A stretch of 64,000 bases of DNA from Serratia marcescens (lineage in GTDB: Bacteria > Pseudomonadota > Gammaproteobacteria > Enterobacterales > Enterobacteriaceae), in the NCBI GenBank assembly GCA_015548865.1, contig JADMXW010000009.1:62001-126000 (forward strand), written 5' to 3'. This document shows positions 46,983-56,318 of the stretch, in pieces (positions within the stretch are counted from its first letter, which is position 1; each line of letters begins with the position of its first letter). The notes beneath the pieces were generated by a model, which was not told the DNA's origin, did no database searches, and saw nothing but the letters and a program-made list of their open reading frames with translations. Both the position numbers and the translations under genes were made by a program.

Positions 46983-49880
46983 TTATATTTCAATTTCGGG
47001 CGGCTCTTCATCAAATATTTCTATCCATTGCGATCTCCAGGTATTGCTCAGAGAAAACTTTCTGAATTTAGGATGCAAATCAGTTCTGATCAGTAACCAT
47101 TCCTGTCTAATTAATGAATTAGATCGCAATGCACGTGAGACATTATTTGGATATTTTTTATTATCTTCATTTACAATGTGATCGTTTATCGTCTCGGTAA
47201 TCTCAGTACCAATGCTTGTCTCAAATCCAAGATACGACCTTATCACTAGTGCAACAAAAATAAGAGGAATGTACTCACTACCATAAGACATGGCTTTTTC
47301 AAGGTTTAACGGTTTCAATGACGGCGGGATATCTCTTTCTTCACTCAATGAGCTGTTTTTTTCGCTATCATCGTCGAAATTGAAAGATAAATTACCATAA
47401 TCATTTTTTTCACGATAAGAGATAATATTGTCATTATTACCGACATTGTGATTAAACGATGCTACCAGCCTAGTTATTCTCTTCTCAGTTAAAAGTACAT
47501 CCGTCTGAGTTTTTAGCAATGATAATGATAGTTTTTCTCTTTCATACTCTGCTGATAAATATTTTGATATCAGAACTGGCATTTGACTCTCTTCAACCAA
47601 ATCTATAATCTCATGGTTGGTATTTATACTCTTATCATTATAGATTGCAGATACCACTCTGGTGAGTTCTTGTTTGGCTTCATTATAGGGTTTCTTTTCA
47701 TGGAAAGGTAGATAAAGGGATGTCAGCGACAGATAGATAGATGTGTGACAGATATCCAGTATCAGACAGGTGCCTAAAGGTGATATACGGAAAGTATGTG
47801 CTGAACGAACATTGTACTCAATGTTGAAATCGCTGTCTGATGGAAGCTCAATACACTCAATGATCCTTTCTTTTACAGAATTTTCAATTGCCTTACTGAT
47901 CCAGTCCTTTTTATACCCGTATAGAGATGCGAACCGGATGATCCGTTCAAAGCTAATCCCTTTTGCGATTTCGCCTGGTGAAACAGCGTCGTTCAGGAAG
48001 TAGAGTATTCTCAACTTCAAGAAATAGCACTGGTTTACGTTTTGATATGGCAGGTACACATTTGGAATGTATGCTTTCTCTGTATGATCGGGATGATATG
48101 TTAGTGTAGATATAATATCCTTTTTACGCCACAGTGATGCATTTCCGAGTTGATAATGCACGTGTTTTATCAGTTGATAGAAGTTTCGAATGTTATGCCA
48201 GGATACGGAGGATAATATTTCCAAAATTGGCATGCCTTCAGTTGATAACTGAAGGTTTTTTCTCAAAACATCGGCGTAAAAATTCATCTTATCCAAGAAG
48301 TCTTCAAGTTGATACTTTTTCCTCCAGTCTTTGAGCCTGAAGTCCTCGCTCAGGTATTCTTTGATATACTTTATTCTGGTCGATATTAATTTGTTAAAGT
48401 CTGGTGATTTCAGGTGTATTATTTTATCTTCGGGCCTGACGTCCAGAAAACCTTTGTCTTTATTTTTAAAGAAGGTGAACTCTCTGAGTGTGATGATGAC
48501 TGTAGCACCTGACGCCAGTGTTATTAAATGTGATAAAGCGTAAATTTCTTCCTGAAAAGCTTCAGAGGCTCTGTCTACATTATCAATAACAATAATGACA
48601 GATTTGTTCTCTTTAACGCGTTTTTTGAATATTTTTAATACCAACTCTTGCTTATTAGCACTTTCCCGCTCCAGAAGTTCTGCTTCTTTAAGCATAAACA
48701 GTTCAGAATTTTTATTAAACAACTCCTTGTATGGACCATTCTTTAGGACTTTAATTTCATGTGCGAACGTGATGCGAAGTTCATCTAAGCTAAACTCATC
48801 CTCATAATCGCTCTTTATTTTATCATGTAAGTAATTGAAAACAACATTCTTCGCGTCAATGTTATTTTTTGATACGTCGTTAATTAAATCGATGATAATG
48901 GGGGTTGCATATATGTTTTTTTGCTGCCTGGCTTCGACTAAACATTTTGTTACTAGGGTTGTTTTCCCACAACCAACTGCACCAGTAATAATGATAACTT
49001 TACCGGCATTATGTTCCAGAATGAATTCCTTTCCTTCAGAAGGTGAGAGATCTAACGCATCATTAGGTAAAAAACTGGGTTTAGTATCCTTTAGTGCTCG
49101 TTTTATTTCCCCCTTGAACTGGTCCAACTTAGAGTCACTTACGAAGCAATGTTCCAGCATTTTTCGTTGATTTTTTTCTGTTATCTGAGAGAAAAAATTT
49201 TCATAAAAATCATCGATCCATTCGTTGTCTTTATTACTGTCCCAAGTGAAGTCATGAATATGATCTTTTAACATGTAGCACACTTCTGATGGTACATGAT
49301 TCAATTCCGAAAGGTAGCTTTCCAAATTGTTCTTTTCTGTACTATCTTTGGATATGAGGTTATACATGAGATCAAATGAAAATTCACCGCCAAAAACATT
49401 CCCAAAATAAATGCCTTTCATCGAGTCTGTCGTTTTTCCAGGTTTTGGAAGCATGGGGCAAACAAACCATTCTGCACCATTTGTGATTAATGCATATTGA
49501 ACAGCTTTTTCAACACAATATCTTTGTGCCTGATCTATTACCTCTGATATTTTTTTCTTAAAAGCTTTTTTGAGATAAGAGACAGTATATTCGTTTGATG
49601 TTAAGGAGCTTGTTGGCAGACCAAATGTCGCTCCGATTTTTTTTGCTTCAACAACAAGCCGAGGAGTTCTTTCCGTGCTCAATATATAATCGGCATATCC
49701 TGCCGTTCTGCAATAAGCTTCCGGTATAAACTCTTCTTTATTCCAACCCAGTATGTTCAGTATCTCATCGATCACCAGCAAGCGACTTTCGGCTTCATTC
49801 GCTTCAAAAAGAGTATCCTTACGAGCGATATAGCGTTCCTGAACTTCCTTGAATTTTTCGAATGCCTTTTCTCTGCCCAT
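46983..49880 (-). CDS. PD-(D/E)XK nuclease (HSDR_N-like) fused to a P-loop NTPase
   Basis: 965 residues from the ATG at 49880 (GAGG upstream; the open frame extends to a TTG at 49925). Residues ~5-150 form a restriction-type nuclease core: NEAESRLLVIDEILN, GYADYIL, LVVEAKKIGA, with IDQAQRYC following as in HSDR_N. A P-loop NTPase follows at about 300: IIITGAVGCGKTTL, Walker B in SVIIVIDNVDRA, sensor region ATVIITLREF. The C-terminal ~450 residues are helical and not recognised. This is an NTPase-regulated nuclease, the plan of several anti-phage effectors (for example STAND-type Avs), though much shorter than those. Low-GC codon use differs from the core genes. Confidence 0.75.
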   Translation of the reverse strand: MGREKAFEKFKEVQERYIARKDTLFEANEAESRLLVIDEILNILGWNKEEFIPEAYCRTAGYADYILSTERTPRLVVEAKKIGATFGLPTSSLTSNEYTVSYLKKAFKKKISEVIDQAQRYCVEKAVQYALITNGAEWFVCPMLPKPGKTTDSMKGIYFGNVFGGEFSFDLMYNLISKDSTEKNNLESYLSELNHVPSEVCYMLKDHIHDFTWDSNKDNEWIDDFYENFFSQITEKNQRKMLEHCFVSDSKLDQFKGEIKRALKDTKPSFLPNDALDLSPSEGKEFILEHNAGKVIIITGAVGCGKTTLVTKCLVEARQQKNIYATPIIIDLINDVSKNNIDAKNVVFNYLHDKIKSDYEDEFSLDELRITFAHEIKVLKNGPYKELFNKNSELFMLKEAELLERESANKQELVLKIFKKRVKENKSVIIVIDNVDRASEAFQEEIYALSHLITLASGATVIITLREFTFFKNKDKGFLDVRPEDKIIHLKSPDFNKLISTRIKYIKEYLSEDFRLKDWRKKYQLEDFLDKMNFYADVLRKNLQLSTEGMPILEILSSVSWHNIRNFYQLIKHVHYQLGNASLWRKKDIISTLTYHPDHTEKAYIPNVYLPYQNVNQCYFLKLRILYFLNDAVSPGEIAKGISFERIIRFASLYGYKKDWISKAIENSVKERIIECIELPSDSDFNIEYNVRSAHTFRISPLGTCLILDICHTSIYLSLTSLYLPFHEKKPYNEAKQELTRVVSAIYNDKSINTNHEIIDLVEESQMPVLISKYLSAEYEREKLSLSLLKTQTDVLLTEKRITRLVASFNHNVGNNDNIISYREKNDYGNLSFNFDDDSEKNSSLSEERDIPPSLKPLNLEKAMSYGSEYIPLIFVALVIRSYLGFETSIGTEITETINDHIVNEDNKKYPNNVSRALRSNSLIRQEWLLIRTDLHPKFRKFSLSNTWRSQWIEIFDEEPPEIEI

Positions 49881-50419
49881 AGATGGCCTCGATAAGAATA
49901 ATGAAAAGTTTTTTCTTGACTTCAATAGCTCATACTTGATTGTAGAGGATCTATTCCTTACTGCGCGTTATACTTATCAATCCGACTTACTGTTTTGTGA
50001 CGCCTGTCTCATGGAACACGCTTTGCATTTTAGCTTGCAGGCAATTGCACGATTCAGACAAGAGACCACTTATCTGTATATGTTTTATAATCTGTTATCG
50101 TATTTTTCTGGCTTCACTGAAACAGCCTCTGCTCCATTTTTCAAGCGCTGCTGCTACCGAGCCTGTTAAGGGTTCAATCATCCTCCTCAGGCGAAATAAC
50201 CTTACTGAAGCCATAATAATCCTGTTGAATATCTCATGACGTGAAGCGGACGTTTATGCTAGTTTGCCCATTCAATATCAGGGTTACTATTCGATATATC
50301 ATGTTCAAGAGGATAACTTTATTATTAATGGATTTAGGTAAATTTTTATTACAAAATAGGCTCCACCTCCACAATAAAAATCATTCTCTATGCAGTATGC
50401 TAAGTTTTTCTGGTAAAAA
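49881..50419. other. Intergenic region between two minus-strand defence-type genes
   Basis: About 540 bases with only short open frames. It should contain the promoter for the PD-(D/E)XK-NTPase gene. Around 50240 a GTGAAGCGGACGTTTATG stretch resembles short sequences near 53330 and 57715; its meaning is unclear. Confidence 0.4.
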
Positions 50420-51478
50420 TCACTTACTTTCGGCATCATCAAATTTTTCACTCCAATATTGCCGATGATTTATCAGATGAGCGATTAACGGCCAGCTTTG
50501 CTTATCTTTAGGTAACCTGAGATATCTGCCATTTAACTCTGCATATTCTGTCCCTGCCAACCGTTCTGATATCCTTATTTTCAACTCGGTATCAATCCAG
50601 AGTAAACCGCGGTCAAATAGAGTATGGATATCTGTTTTCAGTAACAGCCCATGCTGCGCGCGGGTATGCCATGCGCCTGCATAAGGGGTAATATGTGCAG
50701 CCTCGAGCAACACTTGAATCGAACAGCCCGTTACCGCACATTTCCCCTCATAGGCTTCAACAAGCTTTCGTCTGAATTCTGGTTGCCCTTCTCGAACAAC
50801 GGCCTCACGTAATGCCTTGAGGCGGAAGTCACCTTCCTCATCAGGTGATTCATTGAATAATTCATCTCTCGCTTCAAGCACCATCCGATCGGCTGGCCTT
50901 GGGGCTACAATCTGTATAGGCGTCTTACCATCATCGCCGATATCCCATGTGCCGTGCAGCTCCAGCACATACTCTTCATACCGTGTATTTCGTAGATTTC
51001 CGCTACGGAATAACAAATCGTATGGATTACCTAGGTCAGTCCGGGCGCTTTTCCGGCTACCAAGATATCGATACCGGGAATTGCTATTGACGGTTAATGC
51101 ATCCAACTGAATACGAATTTCGGTCTCCTTCAGAGGGACGTTACTGTTTCGGATCCACTTAACAATATTTGCAGCAGAGGCGGATCTTAGTTGTGTCACG
51201 GCATACCATACACAAAGATATTGCGGAAAATGCATTTCTTCAGGAATGATACCCGGTACATCAGCTGCATATGTTGAGAAATTATGATGACGCATCCATT
51301 CCCCCCACTGGCGTGAATGTGTGCTAATTCCTATGCGATGAGGTTCGCGTTTGGCAATTTCATCATTGAATTCCTGTCGGGAAGGTGCTCGACTGAGTTT
51401 CTGATAAAGCTCATCACAGCAGTCCCACACTGCTCGTACTAACGGCCCATGTGGGTATCCATCTTTGCTTAAACTCAT
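50420..51478 (-). CDS. HNH endonuclease
   Basis: 352 residues. A C-terminal HNH domain is clear: CAVTGCSIQVLLEAAHITPY, then HGLLLKTDIHTLFDRGLLWI. This is the arrangement of type II-like or modification-dependent restriction HNH enzymes. The N-terminal ~240 residues are not recognised and may recognise DNA or a partner (LSRAPSRQEFNDEIAKREPH looks like an HTH). It lies 187 bases downstream of the TnsA-like gene on the same strand and may be co-transcribed. Confidence 0.85.
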   Translation of the reverse strand: MSLSKDGYPHGPLVRAVWDCCDELYQKLSRAPSRQEFNDEIAKREPHRIGISTHSRQWGEWMRHHNFSTYAADVPGIIPEEMHFPQYLCVWYAVTQLRSASAANIVKWIRNSNVPLKETEIRIQLDALTVNSNSRYRYLGSRKSARTDLGNPYDLLFRSGNLRNTRYEEYVLELHGTWDIGDDGKTPIQIVAPRPADRMVLEARDELFNESPDEEGDFRLKALREAVVREGQPEFRRKLVEAYEGKCAVTGCSIQVLLEAAHITPYAGAWHTRAQHGLLLKTDIHTLFDRGLLWIDTELKIRISERLAGTEYAELNGRYLRLPKDKQSWPLIAHLINHRQYWSEKFDDAESK

Positions 51479-51664
51479 TGTAGTGTCCTATAAACGTACG
51501 GAAAATCGAACTGATAACAGAAGGGCAGGTAATTAAACAGATGCGGCGTTTATTAAAACTCTTCGCGTCAGGACGTGCTACTTATGGACATAATTACCTA
51601 CACCTAACTAAATACGATGTACGCTGTGATAATCGTGTCTTACCTCACATAAAAGCTTACTATC

Positions 51665-53263
51665 CTACAAAAAACCACTCACGTTTCTTGACGTGATATG
51701 GAATGCCCGATCCAGTTCAGCGCCCGACTGAATAATGTACGCCGTGAGATCGAGCCTCGTAAGCCCATGCTGCGCACGTAACGTTGCTAGGTCCCGCCAG
51801 GTAAGCACGCCACGCGCATTCAGTTCGCTGTCAATCAGTGTCCATATTGATGCAGGGACATGGTGTTCTTTGAGCTGTCGGAACGTATGGTTATCGTTCA
51901 CGATTAACCAACCCCACCCACGGGCGTGCGCCCAAGCGCGCCCTGCAACAGCCTTTGCCCGGTTGAAACTCAACGCCATGTAGTCAGTCGGTTTCACCTC
52001 AACAAGTAAGCCCCGTCCGTCCACTGTGGCAACGAACAGATCCGGATAATACTGAAATTCTTTACCGTTGTAGGTATAGGGGATCACGACAGGCTGTTCC
52101 TGATAGTAAGCGACCCGCTCGCTACGCTCCAGCAACGATAAAATATTAAATTCCAGTCCGGATTCGAATTGCACCATTCGGCCGAGTTTGTGTGAGTAGA
52201 AGCCACCGGCAATATCCGAATCGTTGACTATCCTCTGCGCGGACAGCTGTGTGGCAGGTGGAGGGGGTTCTGTGACCAAAGGCCAGTCGCTGTACTTTAA
52301 CCAGTCGTTTAAGACAGATTCAATCCTTTCCACTACGACGGAACTCTGGTCCAGCTCACACAATCGCATTTTCTTTGAACGCTCAAGGCGTGGCAATCGC
52401 GCCACGATCTCTAAGACCCGTCGTTTGGGAAAACCAGCTGTGCAAAGAATGAACCTTGCTGCCAGTCCTTGGGAAATCATGAAATCACGACGAACGATAT
52501 TAACTAACCACTCAACCAGATCATCAGGGGAGTTTGAAATGGGTTCCAGCAGCTTTTTGAGAGTAGCACCGGGTGTTCCTTCGATACGAGCTCTTGCTGC
52601 TAACCACCGAAACCCGCGCTCTTGAATCTGGCGCACTCTCTCACCGGAAATGTCCCATTCCGCGCCGATCTCTGCTAGGGTAAGCAGTTCCTCCATTCCG
52701 AGACGCTTTTCAAGCACATTGCGAACGCGTTCCCTAGATATACCTGTCACCGCAGCACTGACGAGCATCGTCACATCGGAACAGCTGGTGTTATTAACCG
52801 AAGGTTCTGCGTTTGCCGTGAATGTTTCTCTCAGATCGCCAGCTTGAGTATCATCGTCTGTTTTCGACACCGTTGCATCTGACAATACAGATTGTCCCAT
52901 GGGCGTCGGGCGGTTCTCGGGGTCTAGGACCGGTACATCGCGCACGGGAGCACCTACAGCCGGGCAAATGGCGGCAACCATCAATTGCCGATCTACTTTT
53001 TCGGCTTCATGCAGATACCGTGCAAGTACATCAATAGACTGAGTGTGGCTATCAGGAAGCAGGGAGGGAGGAATCAAACGCATCGCTGCCCAGCTTATAC
53101 CTGCACACGTGCGCTGATGGTGGTCGGCAAGTTCCGTCAGTGATAATCCATCGATGATCCCCTTAATCAAGGTATGAAACTCTTCATTCTCCCATGGAGC
53201 ACCATGCCTCTTAGGAATGCGATTAGTAGCTTCATGCACTGATTCAGGCCTAGTCTCATTCAT
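51665..53263 (-). CDS. Myb/sigma-r4-like HTH fused to a TnsA-like nuclease
   Basis: 532 residues. A SANT/Myb-like unit at about 20-65 (WENEEFHTLIKGIIDGLSLT), a sigma-70 region-4-like HTH at about 195-225 (TLAEIGAEWDISGERVRQIQ), and a C-terminal nuclease domain at about 370-490. The latter has the TnsA-type catalytic layout: E in VQFESGLEFNILSLLERS, D in FQYYPDLFVATVDG, and E-x-K in GLLVEVKPTDYMAL. No transposase, TnsB, TnsC or tail-specific genes are near, so this is not a Tn7 element. The combination of sigma-like DNA recognition and a TnsA-like nuclease suggests sequence- or transcription-linked DNA cleavage, a defence or regulatory role. Confidence 0.8.
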   Translation of the reverse strand: MNETRPESVHEATNRIPKRHGAPWENEEFHTLIKGIIDGLSLTELADHHQRTCAGISWAAMRLIPPSLLPDSHTQSIDVLARYLHEAEKVDRQLMVAAICPAVGAPVRDVPVLDPENRPTPMGQSVLSDATVSKTDDDTQAGDLRETFTANAEPSVNNTSCSDVTMLVSAAVTGISRERVRNVLEKRLGMEELLTLAEIGAEWDISGERVRQIQERGFRWLAARARIEGTPGATLKKLLEPISNSPDDLVEWLVNIVRRDFMISQGLAARFILCTAGFPKRRVLEIVARLPRLERSKKMRLCELDQSSVVVERIESVLNDWLKYSDWPLVTEPPPPATQLSAQRIVNDSDIAGGFYSHKLGRMVQFESGLEFNILSLLERSERVAYYQEQPVVIPYTYNGKEFQYYPDLFVATVDGRGLLVEVKPTDYMALSFNRAKAVAGRAWAHARGWGWLIVNDNHTFRQLKEHHVPASIWTLIDSELNARGVLTWRDLATLRAQHGLTRLDLTAYIIQSGAELDRAFHITSRNVSGFL

Positions 53264-53427
53264 AATCGTTTACTGCCTCCAAAGGGCGGGGATCTCAGAA
53301 GCGCTAATCTACAGTAACACCGATAGTCCGATAAGAGCGTGAAGCGGGCGTTTTTTTAGGCATTGAGGTTGTTTACTGCATTTGGTAACCCCCATCAAAC
53401 AAGGCACAGTTACAGTGCGCCCGGCAG

Positions 53428-53781
53428 GTGGGCAGCCCGGACGTAGCGGCGGTGGTAAGTATGTTTGCCGAAGTGAACGTGGCGATTGTCGGCATCGGCA
53501 AGCTTGAGCCGTCGCCGCTGCTGAAAAACTCTGGCAACTACTACAACGAAGATATGCTTAAACTGCTGTCTGAGCGTGGTGCGGTGGGGGATATCTGCCT
53601 GCATTACTACGATGCGCAGGGTAAGCAGGTACTGAGCTAGGAAAAAGATCCCGTTATTGGCATGGAACTGTCGCAGATCCGCGCCTGTCCGCAGGTGATC
53701 GCCCTGGCGGGGGATTATATAGATGTGCTGATCACCGGCTACCCGACAGCGCGGAGTTTGCTGAAAACGGATTTAGGCTAA
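53428..53781 (+). pseudogene. SorC/DeoR-type sugar-binding regulator remnant
   Basis: The frame SPDVAAVVSMFAEVNVAIVG, then LLSERGAVGDICLHYYDAQG, is interrupted by TAG at 53638 and continues EKDPVIGMELSQIRACPQVI ... DYIDVLITGYPTARSLLKTD. This is the end of a SorC-family effector domain with an internal stop and at least one deletion. The DNA-binding half is absent. Between two unrelated island genes, so probably a relic of an older insertion. Confidence 0.75.
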
Positions 53782-53837
53782 TGTATAGGATGGGTAAGAT
53801 GAAGTTGATACCCATCCTGGTTTTATACCTGAATATA

Positions 53838-55277
53838 TTATTCTATATCATTCATTTCTCTGATTAACATGCCGCTTGACGTCAAAACATCAGAGATTTT
53901 AATTTCATCGTGGGAACTTTTTGAAAAAGTCGGCTGAATAATAACTTTTTCTAATACAGCAATGAATTCACTGAATGTTTCATCAAGATTAAGATACTGG
54001 CGGCAGCATGCAATGAAAATAGTGGGCTCCTCAACTTCATCCAGTTTTAAAACAAAACGTCCGAACTCCTCTGCTATAGAGTGGGCTTTATCTTCAATTT
54101 TATACGAAGCTATTTTTTGGACAATGGTAAGGATGGTAAGATCTACCGGCCACTGCGCTCTTTTTTTATATTTACCCACACTTTCAGTCGCAAGAAAATA
54201 TAAACCAAGCTGTGTTCTAAGCTTCTCTTCAAGGCCGAAGTATTGAGATGGCAGAGCCACCCGTAAGTTTTTTATCTGCGGCACCGTCTTCCATTCCCAG
54301 CCATCTTCAGTACTCACTTCTGTACCAAGCACATGGAACTGATCCAGACTTTCAACGATTTTAAGTAGCTTGCAAACGGCTTCATCAAGAATGATGGTTT
54401 GCCCTTCTTCGGTATTCTCACCCGGAGGATCATAGGCTAACACCTTCAGACGGCTGCCAGCATCAATGCATGTGTGTGTACATACATTTGTTTTCACCTG
54501 CTTTCGGGTTAAAGTGGGTGAAGCCCATGCAAGTTGCGTTATAGCGCCAAGCTGCAGTAAACCTTCCTGAATCCTTTTATGACGCCCGGCATCCGTGCCA
54601 CCTTTACTTTCAAAAATATGCCATTCTCCACTGTCAGACTCAATAAGATAGTCGGGTGACTTTTTGGTGGTTAAAGGATTTGTTATTACAGAAGGAGACA
54701 AGCCTTTAGTATAAATGCTGGTATGTAACATAACATTAATTTTTTCACCCGCAGCAGCAAGCCAATGATACGCCGCAATGAAACTTCCTATACCACCTGC
54801 TATAAATGAGATTGCAACTTTTTCTGAAGGTTCTATTTTTGAATAAAATTCTTGCGTGAAATAAGCATAATTTTCATCGACTTTGATGCATGAAGCCACC
54901 ATTAATAATCTTTTGAGTAAATAAGACGCAAGTTCAAGTGACTCTTTATGATTCAGAAGAAGATGAGAGGACCACATTCCTGTACGACCGTACCCACACT
55001 CAAGTGCAGCATGTACAATTTGCGGCAGGAGTAGTGCGGGGTAACGCGCTGAGAGATTTTTTTTAGGACCACTTCCGAATGGGACATTTGTCGTCTTCGT
55101 AAAAGAATTTTTTAAAAAATTTGCTGGTTTGCTTTTATCGTAAACCTTTTTGGTTGGATCTTTTTTGTCCGTTACCTGTTTAGGTCTTGGCTTTGCCCCG
55201 TTTATTTTAGGTACGTAAAATTCGAATATATTTCCTTTGAACGGTTTTGATGAAGTTTTTGCTTTTGCCACAGTCAT
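53838..55277 (-). CDS. Hypothetical protein with PD-(D/E)XK-like core
   Basis: 479 residues. The N-terminal ~70 residues are basic (TVAKAKTSSKPFKGN; KPRPKQVTDKKDPTKKVYDK). Residues ~230-270 have the nuclease-like pattern KSPDYLIESDSGEWHIFESK followed by GGTDAGRHKRIQEGLLQLGA: Asp in PDYLI, E-x-K in FESK and a trailing Q. The rest (CGYGRTGMWSSHLLLNHKES; SFIAGGIGSFIAAYHWLAAA) is not recognised. Probably a restriction-like nuclease or inactivated core; the target is unknown. AAGGAT before the ATG is the ribosome site. Confidence 0.65.
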   Translation of the reverse strand: MTVAKAKTSSKPFKGNIFEFYVPKINGAKPRPKQVTDKKDPTKKVYDKSKPANFLKNSFTKTTNVPFGSGPKKNLSARYPALLLPQIVHAALECGYGRTGMWSSHLLLNHKESLELASYLLKRLLMVASCIKVDENYAYFTQEFYSKIEPSEKVAISFIAGGIGSFIAAYHWLAAAGEKINVMLHTSIYTKGLSPSVITNPLTTKKSPDYLIESDSGEWHIFESKGGTDAGRHKRIQEGLLQLGAITQLAWASPTLTRKQVKTNVCTHTCIDAGSRLKVLAYDPPGENTEEGQTIILDEAVCKLLKIVESLDQFHVLGTEVSTEDGWEWKTVPQIKNLRVALPSQYFGLEEKLRTQLGLYFLATESVGKYKKRAQWPVDLTILTIVQKIASYKIEDKAHSIAEEFGRFVLKLDEVEEPTIFIACCRQYLNLDETFSEFIAVLEKVIIQPTFSKSSHDEIKISDVLTSSGMLIREMNDIE

Positions 55278-55682
55278 ATCCTTGTGAGAAGAAAAATCTC
55301 AAACCAGAATCAATCTAATAAATTTTAAGCAGATAAATTTCATCACACTGCTCAAAACAATTACTACCAGAGTAAACTCATTTTTGTTCTGGTCCATAAT
55401 AATATTGCTATTTTGTGACTACTGAAGTTAGTAGGGGGCGTATTACGATCTCATTGCAGGGCGGGTTTGAATGTGTTGCATCGTGCAGTGGGAGTTTTGA
55501 GTTTATCACTCCCCCAGAGGCAGGGTTAGCGATACTAACCCTGCCGTGAGTGGCTATTTCTCCCCCACCACCACCTTCTGCGCTACCACTGCCGCCTTCT
55601 GCTGCACGCGGTTTTGCACCGTTGGTGACACTCGCTTACGCCCACCATCACTAGCCCGTCCGCGAGGAAGTCAATCAGCGCC
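55278..55682. other. Intergenic region with a strong palindrome and a frame remnant
   Basis: About 400 bases. The palindrome at 55519-55545 may end transcription. On the minus strand 55560-55690 reads like the end of a degraded small gene (KALIDFLADGLVMVG, then after a shift VQQKAAVVAQKVVVGEK and a stop), which joins directly to the isochorismatase remnant. Confidence 0.4.
55519..55545. terminator. Perfect 11-base hairpin
   Basis: GGCAGGGTTAG-CGATA-CTAACCCTGCC, at the end of the minus-strand relic at 55560-55690. No T-run. Confidence 0.55.
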
Positions 55683-56145
55683 TTGCTGGTAATGGACTTT
55701 CAAACGATCATCCTCAACAACATCCTCCCGCAAGAGAGCGTTGGAGACGTTATTCGTAACACCGCATCACTGATAGCCGCTGCGCGCACCGCAGAAGTAC
55801 CGGTCATCTATGTCAGCGTTGGATTTCGTAAGGGATACCCTGAAGTCAGCCAAAACAACACGATTTTCTCGTCGATTAAAAACAATGGGATTTTTATGAC
55901 CGGCAGCAACGGCGCGGCTATTCATGCTGCTGTTGTTCCGGCTGAAAATGAGATCATCATGGTCAAACGCAGAGTGAGTGCTTGCTAAGGTTTGACAAGC
56001 TTTTGGCCTGGATTACCGTCTGGTGGTTGCGAGCGATTGCTGTGCAGATCCAGATAATGGCATTCATTTATTTTTACTCGAAAAAACCTTGTCTCAACAC
56101 GCCATTGTTATCTGTTCATCTGAAATATCAGAGCATTGTACGTAG
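55683..56145 (+). pseudogene. Isochorismatase-family cysteine hydrolase, broken
   Basis: The 5' part reads ALLVMDFQTIILNNILPQES with the catalytic Asp and continues to KRRVSAC and a stop at 55988. In another frame, from about 56000, GLDYRLVVASDCCADPDNGI and HLFLLEKTLSQHAIVI give the C-terminal end of the same family. The middle with the catalytic cysteine is deleted. Confidence 0.75.
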
Positions 56146-56318
56146 ATAAGCTGACTCTCCAACGCCATAACGTTCTGCGTGGTACGAGAGATAGAGGGCC
56201 TGGCATAATTGAGCGGAATGCCAGGTAAACGTCAGCTCCTGGTACAAAGCGGATACTAAACTATCACGAGTTTGTCGCTTGGTACTTGCCTGTTCTAGGT
56301 GCTGCGCGTTGGTATAAT

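Noticed and set aside
51665-53263. Tn7-like transposon suggested by the TnsA-like nuclease domain
   Set aside because: No TnsB, TnsC, TniQ, terminal repeats or attTn7 seen; the domain is fused to unrelated HTH units.
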